From assembly GCF_010093185.1 (NCBI RefSeq), contig NZ_PDWL01000001.1, positions 62,001 to 126,000 of the forward strand: DNA of 64,000 nucleotides, written 5' to 3'. How positions within the stretch are numbered: position 1 is the first letter of the stretch; each line of letters begins with the position of its first letter. Below are positions 17,453-27,834 of this stretch, piece after piece. The notes beneath the pieces are model-generated. The model had not been told where the DNA came from. It made no database searches and worked only from the letters and a program-made list of their open reading frames with translations. The translations under genes and the position numbers were made by a program. This DNA comes from Pseudoxanthomonas jiangsuensis (GTDB taxonomy: Bacteria > Pseudomonadota > Gammaproteobacteria > Xanthomonadales > Xanthomonadaceae).

Positions 17453-18086
17453 GGTCGTCCTCCTCGTCCGCCGGCTCGGCGTCGACGGTGTCTTCTTCCC
17501 CGTCGCCGAGGTTGTGCTGGTCCAGGCGGTGCAGCCACTGCTCGCCGACGATCTCGACGATCGCCGGGCGCACCATCAGGTGGAACGGCTGCAGCGCATC
17601 GGCCTCGCCCTCGACCAGCCGGCACACGCCCCAGCGGCGCGCGCTGGCGACCAGCGCGCGCAGGCTGCCGACCTCGGGCATCGGCCGCCCGGTCAGCGCC
17701 GGCCAGGCCTCCTGCAGGTCGGGCAGTTCCACCGCCACCTCGCCCTGGTCCTCGACCAGGCCCTGCTTCATGCCCTCGTCGTAGCGCTGGCGCAGGACCA
17801 GCAGCAACAGGGTCTCGTCCAGCCGCACCGGGGTGCCCTCGCCGTGCTTGGGCAAGGCCACCACGTAGCGGTGGTGGGCGTTGCGCTCCAGGCGGATGCC
17901 GAGCGGGTCGAGTGCGCCGGCGAAATCCTCCAGGTAGGCCTCGACCAGGTGGTAGGCGCTGCGCGAGCGCGCGTCGGCCGCGTACAGCACCTGCTCGGTG
18001 ACCAGGCGGTAGGCGGCGCGCTCGAAGTCGGCCACGACGTAGAGGCCGTTGGACTGCTGGCTCAGGGTGTTCCAGGTGCGTTTCAT
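17439..18086 (-). CDS. DUF4194 protein, MksE/JetB family
   Basis: This is a 215-residue protein of winged-helix type. In the condensin-like complex it corresponds to MukE/MksE/JetB, which bridges kleisin and SMC arms. Features seen are the N-terminal helices (YRLVTEQVLYAADARSRSAY) and the DETLLLLVLRQRY segment common to DUF4194, and an acidic tail (DGEEDTVDAEPADEEDD). The start at 18086 overlaps the upstream stop as ATGA, which decides it over a longer in-frame alternative. It overlaps the ATPase gene by 14 bases. Confidence 0.85.
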   Translation of the reverse strand: MKRTWNTLSQQSNGLYVVADFERAAYRLVTEQVLYAADARSRSAYHLVEAYLEDFAGALDPLGIRLERNAHHRYVVALPKHGEGTPVRLDETLLLLVLRQRYDEGMKQGLVEDQGEVAVELPDLQEAWPALTGRPMPEVGSLRALVASARRWGVCRLVEGEADALQPFHLMVRPAIVEIVGEQWLHRLDQHNLGDGEEDTVDAEPADEEDDHAAA

Positions 18087-19606
18087 GCGGGATTCCGTGC
18101 GGACCGCGCGCGCCGGGGCGCGGCGGCGGTCTTCGAGGGCCATGCGGGGGCGGCCGGGGCGGATGCGGCGGCGGGCGCGGTCGCGTGGCGCAGGACGAAG
18201 CGTGGCGCGCGCAGCCAGCCGTTGTCGGCCGGCTCGCCGGCGTCGAGCAGCTCGACCTGGAAGCCGCGCAGCAGCCGGCCGAGCGGGTCGTCGCGGCGCA
18301 GGCCGCCGTCGCGGTGGCTGCGCAGGGCCAGGGTCAGCAGGGTCTGGTAGGCGCGCAGGTCCTCGATCGAGGTGATCTCCAGCCGGGCCGAATCGAGGCT
18401 GCCGCCGGCCGGCAGCTGGCGGCCGACGTAGCGGGCCATGTCCTCGGCGGTGACCAGGCGGGCGCGCTTGATCCGCCGCAGCAACGACAGCCGCGCCAGC
18501 TGCTCGGCGCTGGGCTGCTGGGCGCTGTTGGCGCTGCGCGGGATCGCCTGCGGCCGCCGCCGCGGCGGACGCAGCTGGGCCTCGTCCATCAGCGCGCCCG
18601 GCGCCACCGGCATGCGCAGGGTGGCCTCCGGCGCGGCCAGGGCGCCGCGGGCGGCGCGGTGCAGCAGCACGTCCAGGCGGTCGGGCGCGCGCAGGCGGTA
18701 GTCGAGGAAGGCGAGCGCGCGGCGGTTGGCTTGGCGCATGTCCTCGTCCAGCCGCGCCAGGTACTCATCGATCCGTTCCAGTTCGCGCAGGCGCGACACG
18801 CTGCGCTGCAGGCGCTGCCCGGCGCGGGCCGGATCGCCCTCGGCGACGTGCTCCAGATACCAGGCGAGGATGCCCTCGCGGCGTCCGCCGGCCTCGATCT
18901 CCTGGACCATCAGCAGGATCTGCGCGCGCCGCGCCAGCGGGTGGTCGGCACGGTGCAGGTCGGCGTAGTCGCGGATGAAGAACTGGGCGACGTAGCGCTC
19001 GAACCACTGCCGGGCGAACTGGGCGGTGGTCTCCGAGCGCACCAGCTCGGGCATCAGGTCGCGCACCTGCAGGCTCATCGAGGACAGGGAGGACAGCAGC
19101 CGGCGCGCCTGGTCGGCGGCCTCGTCCAGGGCCTCGCCGCCGGCGTGGCCGTCGACCACCTGCTGCAGCTGCAGCTCGATCGAGCGGATCTTGGCCGAGA
19201 CGAAGGTCGGGCCGCGCTCGGCGAACTCCAGCAGGGTCGCCAGCAGCTGCGCCATGCCCGGCGGCATCAGCACCATCTCGCGCACGCCCAGCTTGTCCTG
19301 GCGCAGCCAGCCGGCGTCGCGCAGGCGCTCGTACACCGCGCCGGCGCGGGCGGCCAGGGCGGCGTCGGCGACGTGGCCGTCCTCGTCCTCCCAGGCCTCC
19401 TCGGCCAGCAGGTAGCGCTCCAGGGCGGCCACGATCTCGCGCCGCGGGTAGCCGTGGCTCGGCGGCAGCGGCGCGTCCGGGCCGAAGTACTCGTCGAACA
19501 GCCGGCACAGCAGGCGCCAGTAGCGGTCGCGGTTGGGCGAGGCCAGCGGCCCGAACACGCCGGCAGGCACGGCCGAGAACAGTGGCGGGATGGAGGTGCT
19601 CGTCAA
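18083..19606 (-). CDS. Kleisin-like protein, MksF/JetA family
   Basis: This is a 507-residue, mostly helical protein and the first gene of the three-gene SMC-like operon. Size and position match the MksF/JetA kleisin (DUF3375 or the related JetA family; these cannot be separated here). The N-terminal half contains winged-helix-like segments (RREIVAALERYLLAEEAW), the middle is helical, and the C-terminal tail is Ala/Pro/Arg-rich and probably disordered. It shares an ATGA overlap with the next gene, so the three subunits are coupled. Confidence 0.82.
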   Translation of the reverse strand: MTSTSIPPLFSAVPAGVFGPLASPNRDRYWRLLCRLFDEYFGPDAPLPPSHGYPRREIVAALERYLLAEEAWEDEDGHVADAALAARAGAVYERLRDAGWLRQDKLGVREMVLMPPGMAQLLATLLEFAERGPTFVSAKIRSIELQLQQVVDGHAGGEALDEAADQARRLLSSLSSMSLQVRDLMPELVRSETTAQFARQWFERYVAQFFIRDYADLHRADHPLARRAQILLMVQEIEAGGRREGILAWYLEHVAEGDPARAGQRLQRSVSRLRELERIDEYLARLDEDMRQANRRALAFLDYRLRAPDRLDVLLHRAARGALAAPEATLRMPVAPGALMDEAQLRPPRRRPQAIPRSANSAQQPSAEQLARLSLLRRIKRARLVTAEDMARYVGRQLPAGGSLDSARLEITSIEDLRAYQTLLTLALRSHRDGGLRRDDPLGRLLRGFQVELLDAGEPADNGWLRAPRFVLRHATAPAAASAPAAPAWPSKTAAAPRRARSARNPA

Positions 19607-19706
19607 GCGCGGTCCCTGCCGGGCACGGCGCCCGGATCGACCGGCATTTTCCCAGATATCGGGCCGAAACGGCTCGCGGCCGGGCCGGGGAGCGCCCGGC
19701 CGCGGG

Positions 19707-21539
<1,833 letters not shown>

Positions 21540-21623
21540 GCCGTCTTCCCGCAGGGACAAGGCCGCGATTCTACCGGAGCGCGGACAGGCCCCGGTCTGT
21601 GGGGGCGGCATCCAGGACAGGCA

Positions 21624-21698
21624 GCGGACAGCGGCTGTCCTGTCCGTGTCCGCCCGCCGACACGGTGTCCGCGGGCCGTCCGGCGGACACTGCGGACA
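21624..21698. promoter_or_regulatory. Cluster of five TGTCCGC/GCGGACA sites (candidate enhancer of the exporter promoter)
   Basis: GCGGACA occurs at 21624, 21683 and 21692, and TGTCCGC at 21647 and 21666. Two palindromic arrangements stand out: GGACAG-CGG-CTGTCC (21626-21640) and GTGTCCGC (21665-21672) with GCGGACAC (21683-21690). The cluster lies about 45-120 bases upstream of a -24/-12 promoter, where dimers of an NtrC-type activator normally bind. The response regulator encoded downstream is the obvious candidate. Confidence 0.6.
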
Positions 21699-21741
21699 CT
21701 TCGAACGGCCGTCGATTTCCTTTCCGATCAAAGGCTTGAAG

Positions 21742-21759
21742 TTGGCACGCGGCCTGCTA
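21742..21759 (+). promoter_or_regulatory. Sigma54 (-24/-12) promoter of the exporter operon
   Basis: TTGGCACGCGGCCTGCTA carries the -24 GG (21744-21745) and the -12 GC (21756-21757) with the obligatory 10-base spacing. TGGCACG is a perfect -24 block and CTGCT is one mismatch from TTGCW. Transcription should start near 21769, 30 bases before the adaptor ATG. Confidence 0.7.
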
Positions 21760-21798
21760 TGCCTTTGCCGACCGCACAACCACGGACGACCCGCCCCG

Positions 21799-23070
21799 AT
21801 GATCCCCGACACCTCCGCCCAGGACCGCCCGCTCTCCGCCGCCGCGGCCCGCCCCGCCTGGCGCCGCTGGCTGTGGCCGGCGGTCGGCGCGGCCCTGGTC
21901 CTGGCCCTGCTGGCCTGGGTGGTCGCCGGCTGGGGCGCCGGCTCGCGCTCCTACGACGGCGCGCGCATCCGCATCGCCGAGGTCAAGCGTGGCGACCTGG
22001 TCCGCGACATCTCCGCCGACGGCAAGGTCATCACCGCCAACAGCCCCACCCTGTACGCCATCGCCGGCGGCACCGTGACCCTGAAGGTGGTGGCCGGCGA
22101 CGCGGTGAAGAAGGGCCAGGAACTGGCGGTGATCGACAGCCCCGAATTGCGCAGCAAGCTGGTCCAGGAGGAATCGACCCTGGCCAGCATGGAGGCCGAG
22201 GCCAGCCGCGCGCAGCTGGACGCGCGCATCGCCCGCCTGAACGCGCGCAAGGCGCTGGACCAGGCCCGGATCGAGCACACCGCCGCCGGCCGCGACCTGG
22301 AGCGCTACGAGCGCGCCCACGCCGGCGGCGCGGTCTCCAACAACGAACTGGCCCGCGCCCGCGACGAGCTGGAGAAGGCCCGGATCGGCCTGCAGACCGC
22401 GCGCAGCGATGCCGGCCTGCAGGACCAGGGCGCGACCCTGGACGCGCGCAACAAGCGCCTGCTCGCCGACCGCCAGCAGGCGGTGGTGGCCGAGCTGCAG
22501 CGCCAGGTGGCTGCGCTGACCCTGCGCGCGCCGTTCGACGGCCAGGTCGGCCAGGTCCAGATCGCCCAGGGCACCAACGTGGCGATCAACGCGCCGATCC
22601 TGAGCGTGGTCGACCTGAGCGAGTTCGAGGTCGAGATCCGGGTGCCGGAGAGCTTCGCCCGCGACCTGGCGATCGGCGTGCCGGCGCAGGTCACCAGCCA
22701 GGGCAGGCAGTTCCCGGCCAAGGTCTCGGCGGTGTCGCCGGAAGTGGTCAACGGCGAGGTCAACGCCCGCCTGCGCTTCGACGACGGCCAGCAGCCGCCG
22801 GGCCTGCGCCAGAACCAGCGGCTGTCGGCGCGGATCGTGCTCGACACCCGCCAGAACGTGCTGATGGTCGAACGCGGCCCGTTCGTCGAGCAGGACGGCG
22901 GCCGCTGGGCCTGGGTGGTGGACGGCCGCAGCGCCGGCCGCCAGCCGGTGCAGCTGGGCGCCAGCAGCCTGGGCCATGTCGAGATCGTCTCCGGCCTGAA
23001 GGAGGGCGACCGCATCGTCGTCTCCGGCAGCGACCAGTTCGGCGACGCCCAGCGCGTCTCCATCCGCTGA
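21799..23070 (+). CDS. HlyD/MacA-type periplasmic adaptor subunit
   Basis: This is a 423-residue membrane-fusion protein. One N-terminal transmembrane helix (residues about 25-46) anchors it. A biotinyl-lipoyl-like half motif ([20 protein letters not shown]), a long coiled-coil hairpin (residues about 115-230) and the second half motif ([20 protein letters not shown]) follow, then a beta-barrel domain. It links an inner-membrane exporter to an outer-membrane channel, which is not encoded here. It is the first gene of the sigma54-driven operon and is followed after 52 bases by the ATPase. Confidence 0.9.
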   Translation: MIPDTSAQDRPLSAAAARPAWRRWLWPAVGAALVLALLAWVVAGWGAGSRSYDGARIRIAEVKRGDLVRDISADGKVITANSPTLYAIAGGTVTLKVVAGDAVKKGQELAVIDSPELRSKLVQEESTLASMEAEASRAQLDARIARLNARKALDQARIEHTAAGRDLERYERAHAGGAVSNNELARARDELEKARIGLQTARSDAGLQDQGATLDARNKRLLADRQQAVVAELQRQVAALTLRAPFDGQVGQVQIAQGTNVAINAPILSVVDLSEFEVEIRVPESFARDLAIGVPAQVTSQGRQFPAKVSAVSPEVVNGEVNARLRFDDGQQPPGLRQNQRLSARIVLDTRQNVLMVERGPFVEQDGGRWAWVVDGRSAGRQPVQLGASSLGHVEIVSGLKEGDRIVVSGSDQFGDAQRVSIR

Positions 23071-23122
23071 TCCATTCCTCCCCGCTTCAACTCCCATTCC
23101 CTTCACCGCAGAGGATCCCGCC

Positions 23123-23836
23123 ATGCTGGAAATGCGCCAGGTCTCCAAGATCTACCGGACCGCGATGGTCGAAACCCACGCCCTTCGCTCGCTCGACCTG
23201 CACGTGCGCGACGGCGAGTTCGTCGCCGTCACCGGCCCGTCGGGCTCGGGCAAGACCACCTTCCTCAACATCGCCGGCCTGCTGGAGACCTTCAGCGAGG
23301 GCGACTACCTGCTCGACGGGCAGAACGTGCGGGGCCTGTCCGACGACGAGCGCAGCCGCCTGCGCAACCACAAGATCGGCTTCATCTTCCAGGGCTTCAA
23401 CCTGATCCCGGACCTGAACCTGTTCGACAACGTCGACGTGCCCTTGCGCTACCGCGGCCTGCCGGCGTCCGACCGCAAGGCGCGGATCGAGAAGGCGCTG
23501 ACCCAGGTCGGCCTGTCCTCGCGGATGAAGCACTATCCGGCCGAGCTGTCCGGCGGCCAGCAGCAACGGGTGGCGATCGCCCGCGCCCTGGCCGGCGAGC
23601 CGAAGCTCCTGCTGGCCGACGAACCGACCGGCAACCTCGACTCGCAGATGGCGCGCGGGGTGATGGAGCTGCTGGAGCAGATCAACGCCGCCGGCACCAC
23701 CATCGTCATGGTCACCCACGACCCGGAACTGGCCGCGCGCGCCCAGCGCAACGTGCACATCGTCGACGGCGTGGCCACCGACCTGTCGGTGGAGCCGAGC
23801 CTGGCACGGCTGGCCCGCGAAGACGCTTCCGCCTGA
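23123..23836 (+). CDS. MacB-type ABC transporter ATP-binding protein
   Basis: This 237-residue ATPase is complete. It has Walker A GPSGSGKTT (about 38-46), a Q-loop in FIFQGFNL, the signature LSGGQQQRVAIARAL, Walker B LLLADEPTGNLDS and the H-loop VTHD. The sequence belongs to the LolD/MacB group that powers mechanotransmission-type exporters. It lies between the adaptor and two permease genes, so it most likely drives both permeases as a heterodimer. Confidence 0.93.
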   Translation: MLEMRQVSKIYRTAMVETHALRSLDLHVRDGEFVAVTGPSGSGKTTFLNIAGLLETFSEGDYLLDGQNVRGLSDDERSRLRNHKIGFIFQGFNLIPDLNLFDNVDVPLRYRGLPASDRKARIEKALTQVGLSSRMKHYPAELSGGQQQRVAIARALAGEPKLLLADEPTGNLDSQMARGVMELLEQINAAGTTIVMVTHDPELAARAQRNVHIVDGVATDLSVEPSLARLAREDASA

Positions 23837-23846
23837 GGGCCTGCCC

Positions 23847-25148
23847 ATGTTCGCCTACTACTGCAACCTGGCCCTGCGCAGCTTCCGCCGCGACAAGGCA
23901 TTGACCGTGCTGATGGTGCTGGCCATCGCCTTGGGCATCGGCGCATGCATGACCACGCTGACCACCTTCTACGTGCTGTCCGGCGACCCGATCCCGACCA
24001 AGAGCTCCAACCTGTACTACGTGCAGCTGGACCCGGCGGAGATGAACGACTACACCCCGGACGAGGAGCCGTCGCAGCAGGTCACCCGCTACGACGCCGA
24101 GGCCCTGCTGCGCGAGAAGCGCGGCGACCGCCAGGCGCTGATGACCGGCGGCGGGGTGTCGGTCTCGCCCGGGCGCGAGGGCGTGGTGCCCTTCGTCGCC
24201 GACGCGCGCTACACCTCGGCCGACTTCTTCCCGATGTTCGAGGTGCCTTTGCTCTACGGCCAGGGCTGGAGCGCGAAGGAAGACGAGGCCCATGCCCGGG
24301 TCGCGGTGATCTCCCGGTCGCTCAACGACAAGGTGTTCGGCGGCGGCGACAGCACCGGCAAGCAGCTGCGGATCGACCAGACCGACTTCACCGTGGTCGG
24401 CGTGGTCGACGAATGGCGGCCGACCCCGCGCTTCTACGACATGAATAGCGACCGCTACGGCGCCCTGGAAGACGTGTTCCTGCCGTTCACCACCTCGCGC
24501 GACCTGGAAATGGGCCGCAACGGCAGCATGGACTGCTGGGGCGACAGCGACGGCGACGCCACCGGCCCCAACGCGCCGTGCGTGTGGATCCAGTACTGGG
24601 TGGAGCTGGACAGCCCGGCCGAGGCCGCGGCCTACAAGGACTACCTGGTCAACTACTCGGACCAGCAGCGCGCCGCCGGCCGCTACAAGCGCCCGACCAA
24701 CGTGCGCCTGCGCAACGTGATGGAGTGGCTGGAGTTCAACCGGGTGGTGCCCACCGACGTGGTGATGCAGCTGTGGCTGGGCATCGGCTTCCTGCTGGTG
24801 TGCCTGGTCAACACCGTCGGCCTGCTGCTGGCCAAGTTCCTGCGCCGCGGCAGCGAGATCGGCGTGCGCCGGGCGCTGGGCGCCTCGCGCCGGGCGATCT
24901 TCACCCAGTGCCTGGTCGAGGCCGGCGCGGTCGGCCTGGCCGGCGGCATCCTCGGCCTGGGCCTGTCCCTGCTCGGGCTGTGGGCGGTGCGGCAGCAACC
25001 GTCCAGCTACGCCCAGCTGGCGCACCTGGACCTGGGCATGCTGCTGCTGACCTTCGCCCTGTCGATCGTGGCCAGCGTGCTGGCCGGACTCTTGCCGGCC
25101 TGGCGGGCGATGCAGGTGACCCCGGCGATCCAGCTCAAGAGCCAATAA
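23847..25148 (+). CDS. MacB/FtsX-type ABC transporter permease 1
   Basis: This is a 433-residue permease with one N-terminal transmembrane helix, a periplasmic MacB-PCD-like domain of about 250 residues and three C-terminal helices containing the FtsX core (EIGVRRALGASRRAIFTQ). MacB-type permeases move substrates already in the periplasm through the adaptor and outer-membrane channel. It is 10 bases after the ATPase gene and 12 before the second permease, clearly one operon. Substrate is unknown; peptides, macrolides or lipids are all possible. Confidence 0.9.
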   Translation: MFAYYCNLALRSFRRDKALTVLMVLAIALGIGACMTTLTTFYVLSGDPIPTKSSNLYYVQLDPAEMNDYTPDEEPSQQVTRYDAEALLREKRGDRQALMTGGGVSVSPGREGVVPFVADARYTSADFFPMFEVPLLYGQGWSAKEDEAHARVAVISRSLNDKVFGGGDSTGKQLRIDQTDFTVVGVVDEWRPTPRFYDMNSDRYGALEDVFLPFTTSRDLEMGRNGSMDCWGDSDGDATGPNAPCVWIQYWVELDSPAEAAAYKDYLVNYSDQQRAAGRYKRPTNVRLRNVMEWLEFNRVVPTDVVMQLWLGIGFLLVCLVNTVGLLLAKFLRRGSEIGVRRALGASRRAIFTQCLVEAGAVGLAGGILGLGLSLLGLWAVRQQPSSYAQLAHLDLGMLLLTFALSIVASVLAGLLPAWRAMQVTPAIQLKSQ

Positions 25149-25160
25149 CGGAGACCCACC

Positions 25161-26396
25161 ATGGACATCCGCCCCATCCTCTCCACCCTGATGCGGCACA
25201 AGACCGCCGCGGCGCTGATCGTGCTCGAGATCGCCCTGGCCTGCGCCATCATCTGCAACGCCCTGTTCGTCATCAGCGACCGCCTGACCCAGATCCGCGA
25301 GGTCAGCGGCCTGGTCGAGGACGAACTGGTGCGCGTGCAGATCCTGAGCATCGGCAACGACGCCGAGCAGGCCGCGCGCACCCGCAGCGACCTGCTGGCG
25401 CTGCGCGCCATCCCCGGGGTCAAGGACGCCACCGTGCTCAACCAGGTGCCGTTCGTGAACTCGTCCTGGAACAGCGGCGTGCGCCTGACCGCCGACCAGC
25501 AGCAGTCCACCCTCAGCGCCACCACCTACATGGCCGAGGACCGGTTCGTCGAGACCCTGAGCCTGAAGCTGGTGGCCGGGCGCGACTTCAACCCGGAGGA
25601 GTACCGCGACGCCTCCTCCCTGCTGGACGGCCTGACCGGCGACGCCTCCGTGCCGGCGGCGATCATCACCCGCGCGCTGGCCGACAAGCTGTTCCCGGGT
25701 GAGGACCCGATCGGCAAGTCGTTCTACAGCTGGAGCGAGCAGCCCACCCGCGTGGTCGGCGTGGTCGAGCACCTGGTCCGGCCGAGCCAGATGGGCGGCC
25801 CGACCGCGCGCGAGTATTCGATCGCCTACCCGCTGCGCCCGCACTACAACCTCGGCGGCAACTACCTGGTCCGCACCGAGCCGGACCGCCGCGAGGAAGT
25901 GCTGGCGGCGGCCAAGAAGGTCCTGCTGGGCAACGGCGCCGACCGCATCATCCTGGACGAGAACAGCAAGACCGTCGAGCAGCTGCGCCGGGAGTTCTAC
26001 CAGGGCCCGCGCTCGATGGCCTGGCTGCTGGGGATCGTGTGCGTGGCCCTGCTGCTGATCACCGCGCTGGGGATCGTCGGCCTGGCCAGCTTCTGGGTGC
26101 AGCAAAGGACCAAGCAGATCGGCGTGCGCCGCGCCCTGGGCGCCACCCGCGGCCAGATCCTGCGCTACTTCCAGACCGAGAACTTCCTGCTGGCGAGCAT
26201 CGGCATCGCCCTGGGCATGCTGCTGGCCTTCGCCATCAACCAGCTGCTGATGGGCCGCAGCGACCTGGGCCGGCTGCCGTTGTACTACCTGCCGGCCGGC
26301 GCGGTGCTGCTGTGGACGATCGGCCAGGTGGCGGTATTCGCGCCGGCCCGGCGCGCGGCCTCGATCCCACCTGCGACCGCCACCCGCAGCGCCTGA
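25161..26396 (+). CDS. MacB/FtsX-type ABC transporter permease 2
   Basis: This 411-residue permease has the same architecture as its neighbour: an N-terminal helix (residues about 18-42), a periplasmic domain, and three C-terminal helices with QIGVRRALGATRGQILRYFQ. The two permeases are distant paralogs and probably form a heterodimer. A 93-base gap with a hairpin separates it from the response regulator gene. Confidence 0.9.
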   Translation: MDIRPILSTLMRHKTAAALIVLEIALACAIICNALFVISDRLTQIREVSGLVEDELVRVQILSIGNDAEQAARTRSDLLALRAIPGVKDATVLNQVPFVNSSWNSGVRLTADQQQSTLSATTYMAEDRFVETLSLKLVAGRDFNPEEYRDASSLLDGLTGDASVPAAIITRALADKLFPGEDPIGKSFYSWSEQPTRVVGVVEHLVRPSQMGGPTAREYSIAYPLRPHYNLGGNYLVRTEPDRREEVLAAAKKVLLGNGADRIILDENSKTVEQLRREFYQGPRSMAWLLGIVCVALLLITALGIVGLASFWVQQRTKQIGVRRALGATRGQILRYFQTENFLLASIGIALGMLLAFAINQLLMGRSDLGRLPLYYLPAGAVLLWTIGQVAVFAPARRAASIPPATATRSA

Positions 26397-26408
26397 GGCC
26401 GGCGACGG

Positions 26409-26432
26409 CCGCCGCCGCGGATGCGGCGGCGG
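26409..26432 (+). terminator. GC-rich hairpin between exporter genes and regulator genes
   Basis: CCGCCGCCGC (26409-26418) pairs with GCGGCGGCGG (26423-26432) around GGAT. No T-tract follows, so it is more likely an attenuating or RNA-stabilising structure than a strong terminator. A -10-like TACGAT at 26457-26462 just downstream could give the regulator pair its own sigma70 promoter. Confidence 0.4.
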
Positions 26433-26489
26433 TCACCGCAGGCGACCGCCAGCCATTACGATTCCGTTCCCGGACTCACGACGCCCCGC

Positions 26490-27827
26490 ATGCCCACGAT
26501 CCTGGTCATCGACGACAACCCCGCCGTCGCCACCGCGCTGGAGGTGCTGTTCTCGCTGCACGACCTGGAGACCCGGCACGCGCCGTCGCCGGCCGCCGGC
26601 CTGGCCCTGCTCGACGCCGAGGACGTGGACCTGGTGGTCCAGGACATGAACTTCAGCGCCGACACCACCTCCGGCGACGAGGGCCGCGAGCTGTTCGCCG
26701 CGATCCGCGCCCGCCACCCGGACCTGCCGGTGATCCTGCTCACCGCCTGGACCCACCTGGAGAGCGCGGTGGAGCTGATCAAGGCCGGCGCCGCCGACTA
26801 CGTGGCCAAGCCCTGGCAGGACGCCAAGCTGCTGGCCACGGTCAACAACCTGCTGGAGCTGGCCGAGGCCCGGCGCGAGCTGGACCAGCGCCGCGACGGC
26901 GAACGCCGCCGCCGCGACGACCTCGCCCGCCGCTACGACCTGCGCGGGGCGGTGTTCGCCGACGCGGCCAGCGAGCGGGTGGTCGCCCTGGCCTGCCAGG
27001 TCGCGCGCTCCGAGCTGCCGGTGCTGGTCACCGGCCCGAATGGTTCAGGCAAGGAGAAGATCGCCGAGATCATCCAGGCCAACTCGGCGGTGCGCGAGGG
27101 CCCGTTCGTGACCGTCAACTGCGGCGCGCTGCCGGCCGAGCTGATCGAGGCCGAGCTGTTCGGCGCCGAGGCCGGCGCCTACACCGGCGCCAACAAGGCG
27201 CGCGAGGGCAAGTTCGAGGCCGCCGACGGCGGCACCCTGTTCCTGGACGAGATCGGCAACCTGCCGCCGGCCGGGCAGATGAAGCTTCTGCGGGTGCTGG
27301 AGACCGGGCGCTTCGCCCGCCTGGGCTCCAACCGCGAGCGTCAGGTCAAGGTGCGGGTGGTCAGCGCGACCAACGCCGACCTGCCGGCGATGATCCGCGA
27401 GGGCGCGTTCCGCGAGGACCTGTACTACCGCCTCAACACCCTGGAGCTGGCGATGCCGCCGCTGGCCGAGCGCCCCGGCGACATCCTGCCGCTGGCCGAG
27501 CGCTTCGGCGCCGGCGGCCCACCGCTGTCGGCCGCAGCCGCCTCGGCCCTGCAAAGGCACCCGTGGCCGGGCAACGTGCGCGAACTGCGCAACGTGATCC
27601 AGCGCGCGCAACTGCTGGCCGCCGGGCCGCGGATCGAGGTCGCCGACCTGGGCCTGCCGAAGACCGCGCCGGTGCGCCAGGCCCCGGCGCGCGAGCCCGA
27701 GCGCGAACAGATCGAGGCGGCCCTTGAGCGCGCCGGCGGCGTGATCGCCCAGGCCGCGAGCGAGCTGGGCATGAGCCGCCAGGCGCTGTACCGGCGCATG
27801 GAGCGCCACGGCCTGAAGGCGTCGTGA
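26490..27827 (+). CDS. Sigma54-dependent response regulator (NtrC family)
   Basis: This is a 445-residue activator with three domains. A receiver domain (residues 1-120) has the phospho-acceptor D52 and acidic pocket DD8-9. An AAA+ domain (about 155-370) has Walker A GPNGSGKE near 182, Walker B GGTLFLDEIGNL and the sigma54-contact loop GAYTGA at 229-234. A Fis-type helix-turn-helix (IAQAASELGMSRQALYRRM) ends it. The usual loop is GAFTGA; the F-to-Y change is a known tolerated variant. It most likely activates the -24/-12 promoter of the exporter upstream, with the kinase encoded seven bases downstream. Confidence 0.93.
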   Translation: MPTILVIDDNPAVATALEVLFSLHDLETRHAPSPAAGLALLDAEDVDLVVQDMNFSADTTSGDEGRELFAAIRARHPDLPVILLTAWTHLESAVELIKAGAADYVAKPWQDAKLLATVNNLLELAEARRELDQRRDGERRRRDDLARRYDLRGAVFADAASERVVALACQVARSELPVLVTGPNGSGKEKIAEIIQANSAVREGPFVTVNCGALPAELIEAELFGAEAGAYTGANKAREGKFEAADGGTLFLDEIGNLPPAGQMKLLRVLETGRFARLGSNRERQVKVRVVSATNADLPAMIREGAFREDLYYRLNTLELAMPPLAERPGDILPLAERFGAGGPPLSAAAASALQRHPWPGNVRELRNVIQRAQLLAAGPRIEVADLGLPKTAPVRQAPAREPEREQIEAALERAGGVIAQAASELGMSRQALYRRMERHGLKAS

Positions 27828-27834
27828 GCCCGGC

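Noticed and set aside
14348..18001. Plus-strand open frame of about 1200 codons opposite the SMC-like ATPase
   Set aside because: The translation is an Ala/Leu/Gln/Gly-rich shadow of the coiled-coil gene. The minus-strand gene has intact ATPase motifs.
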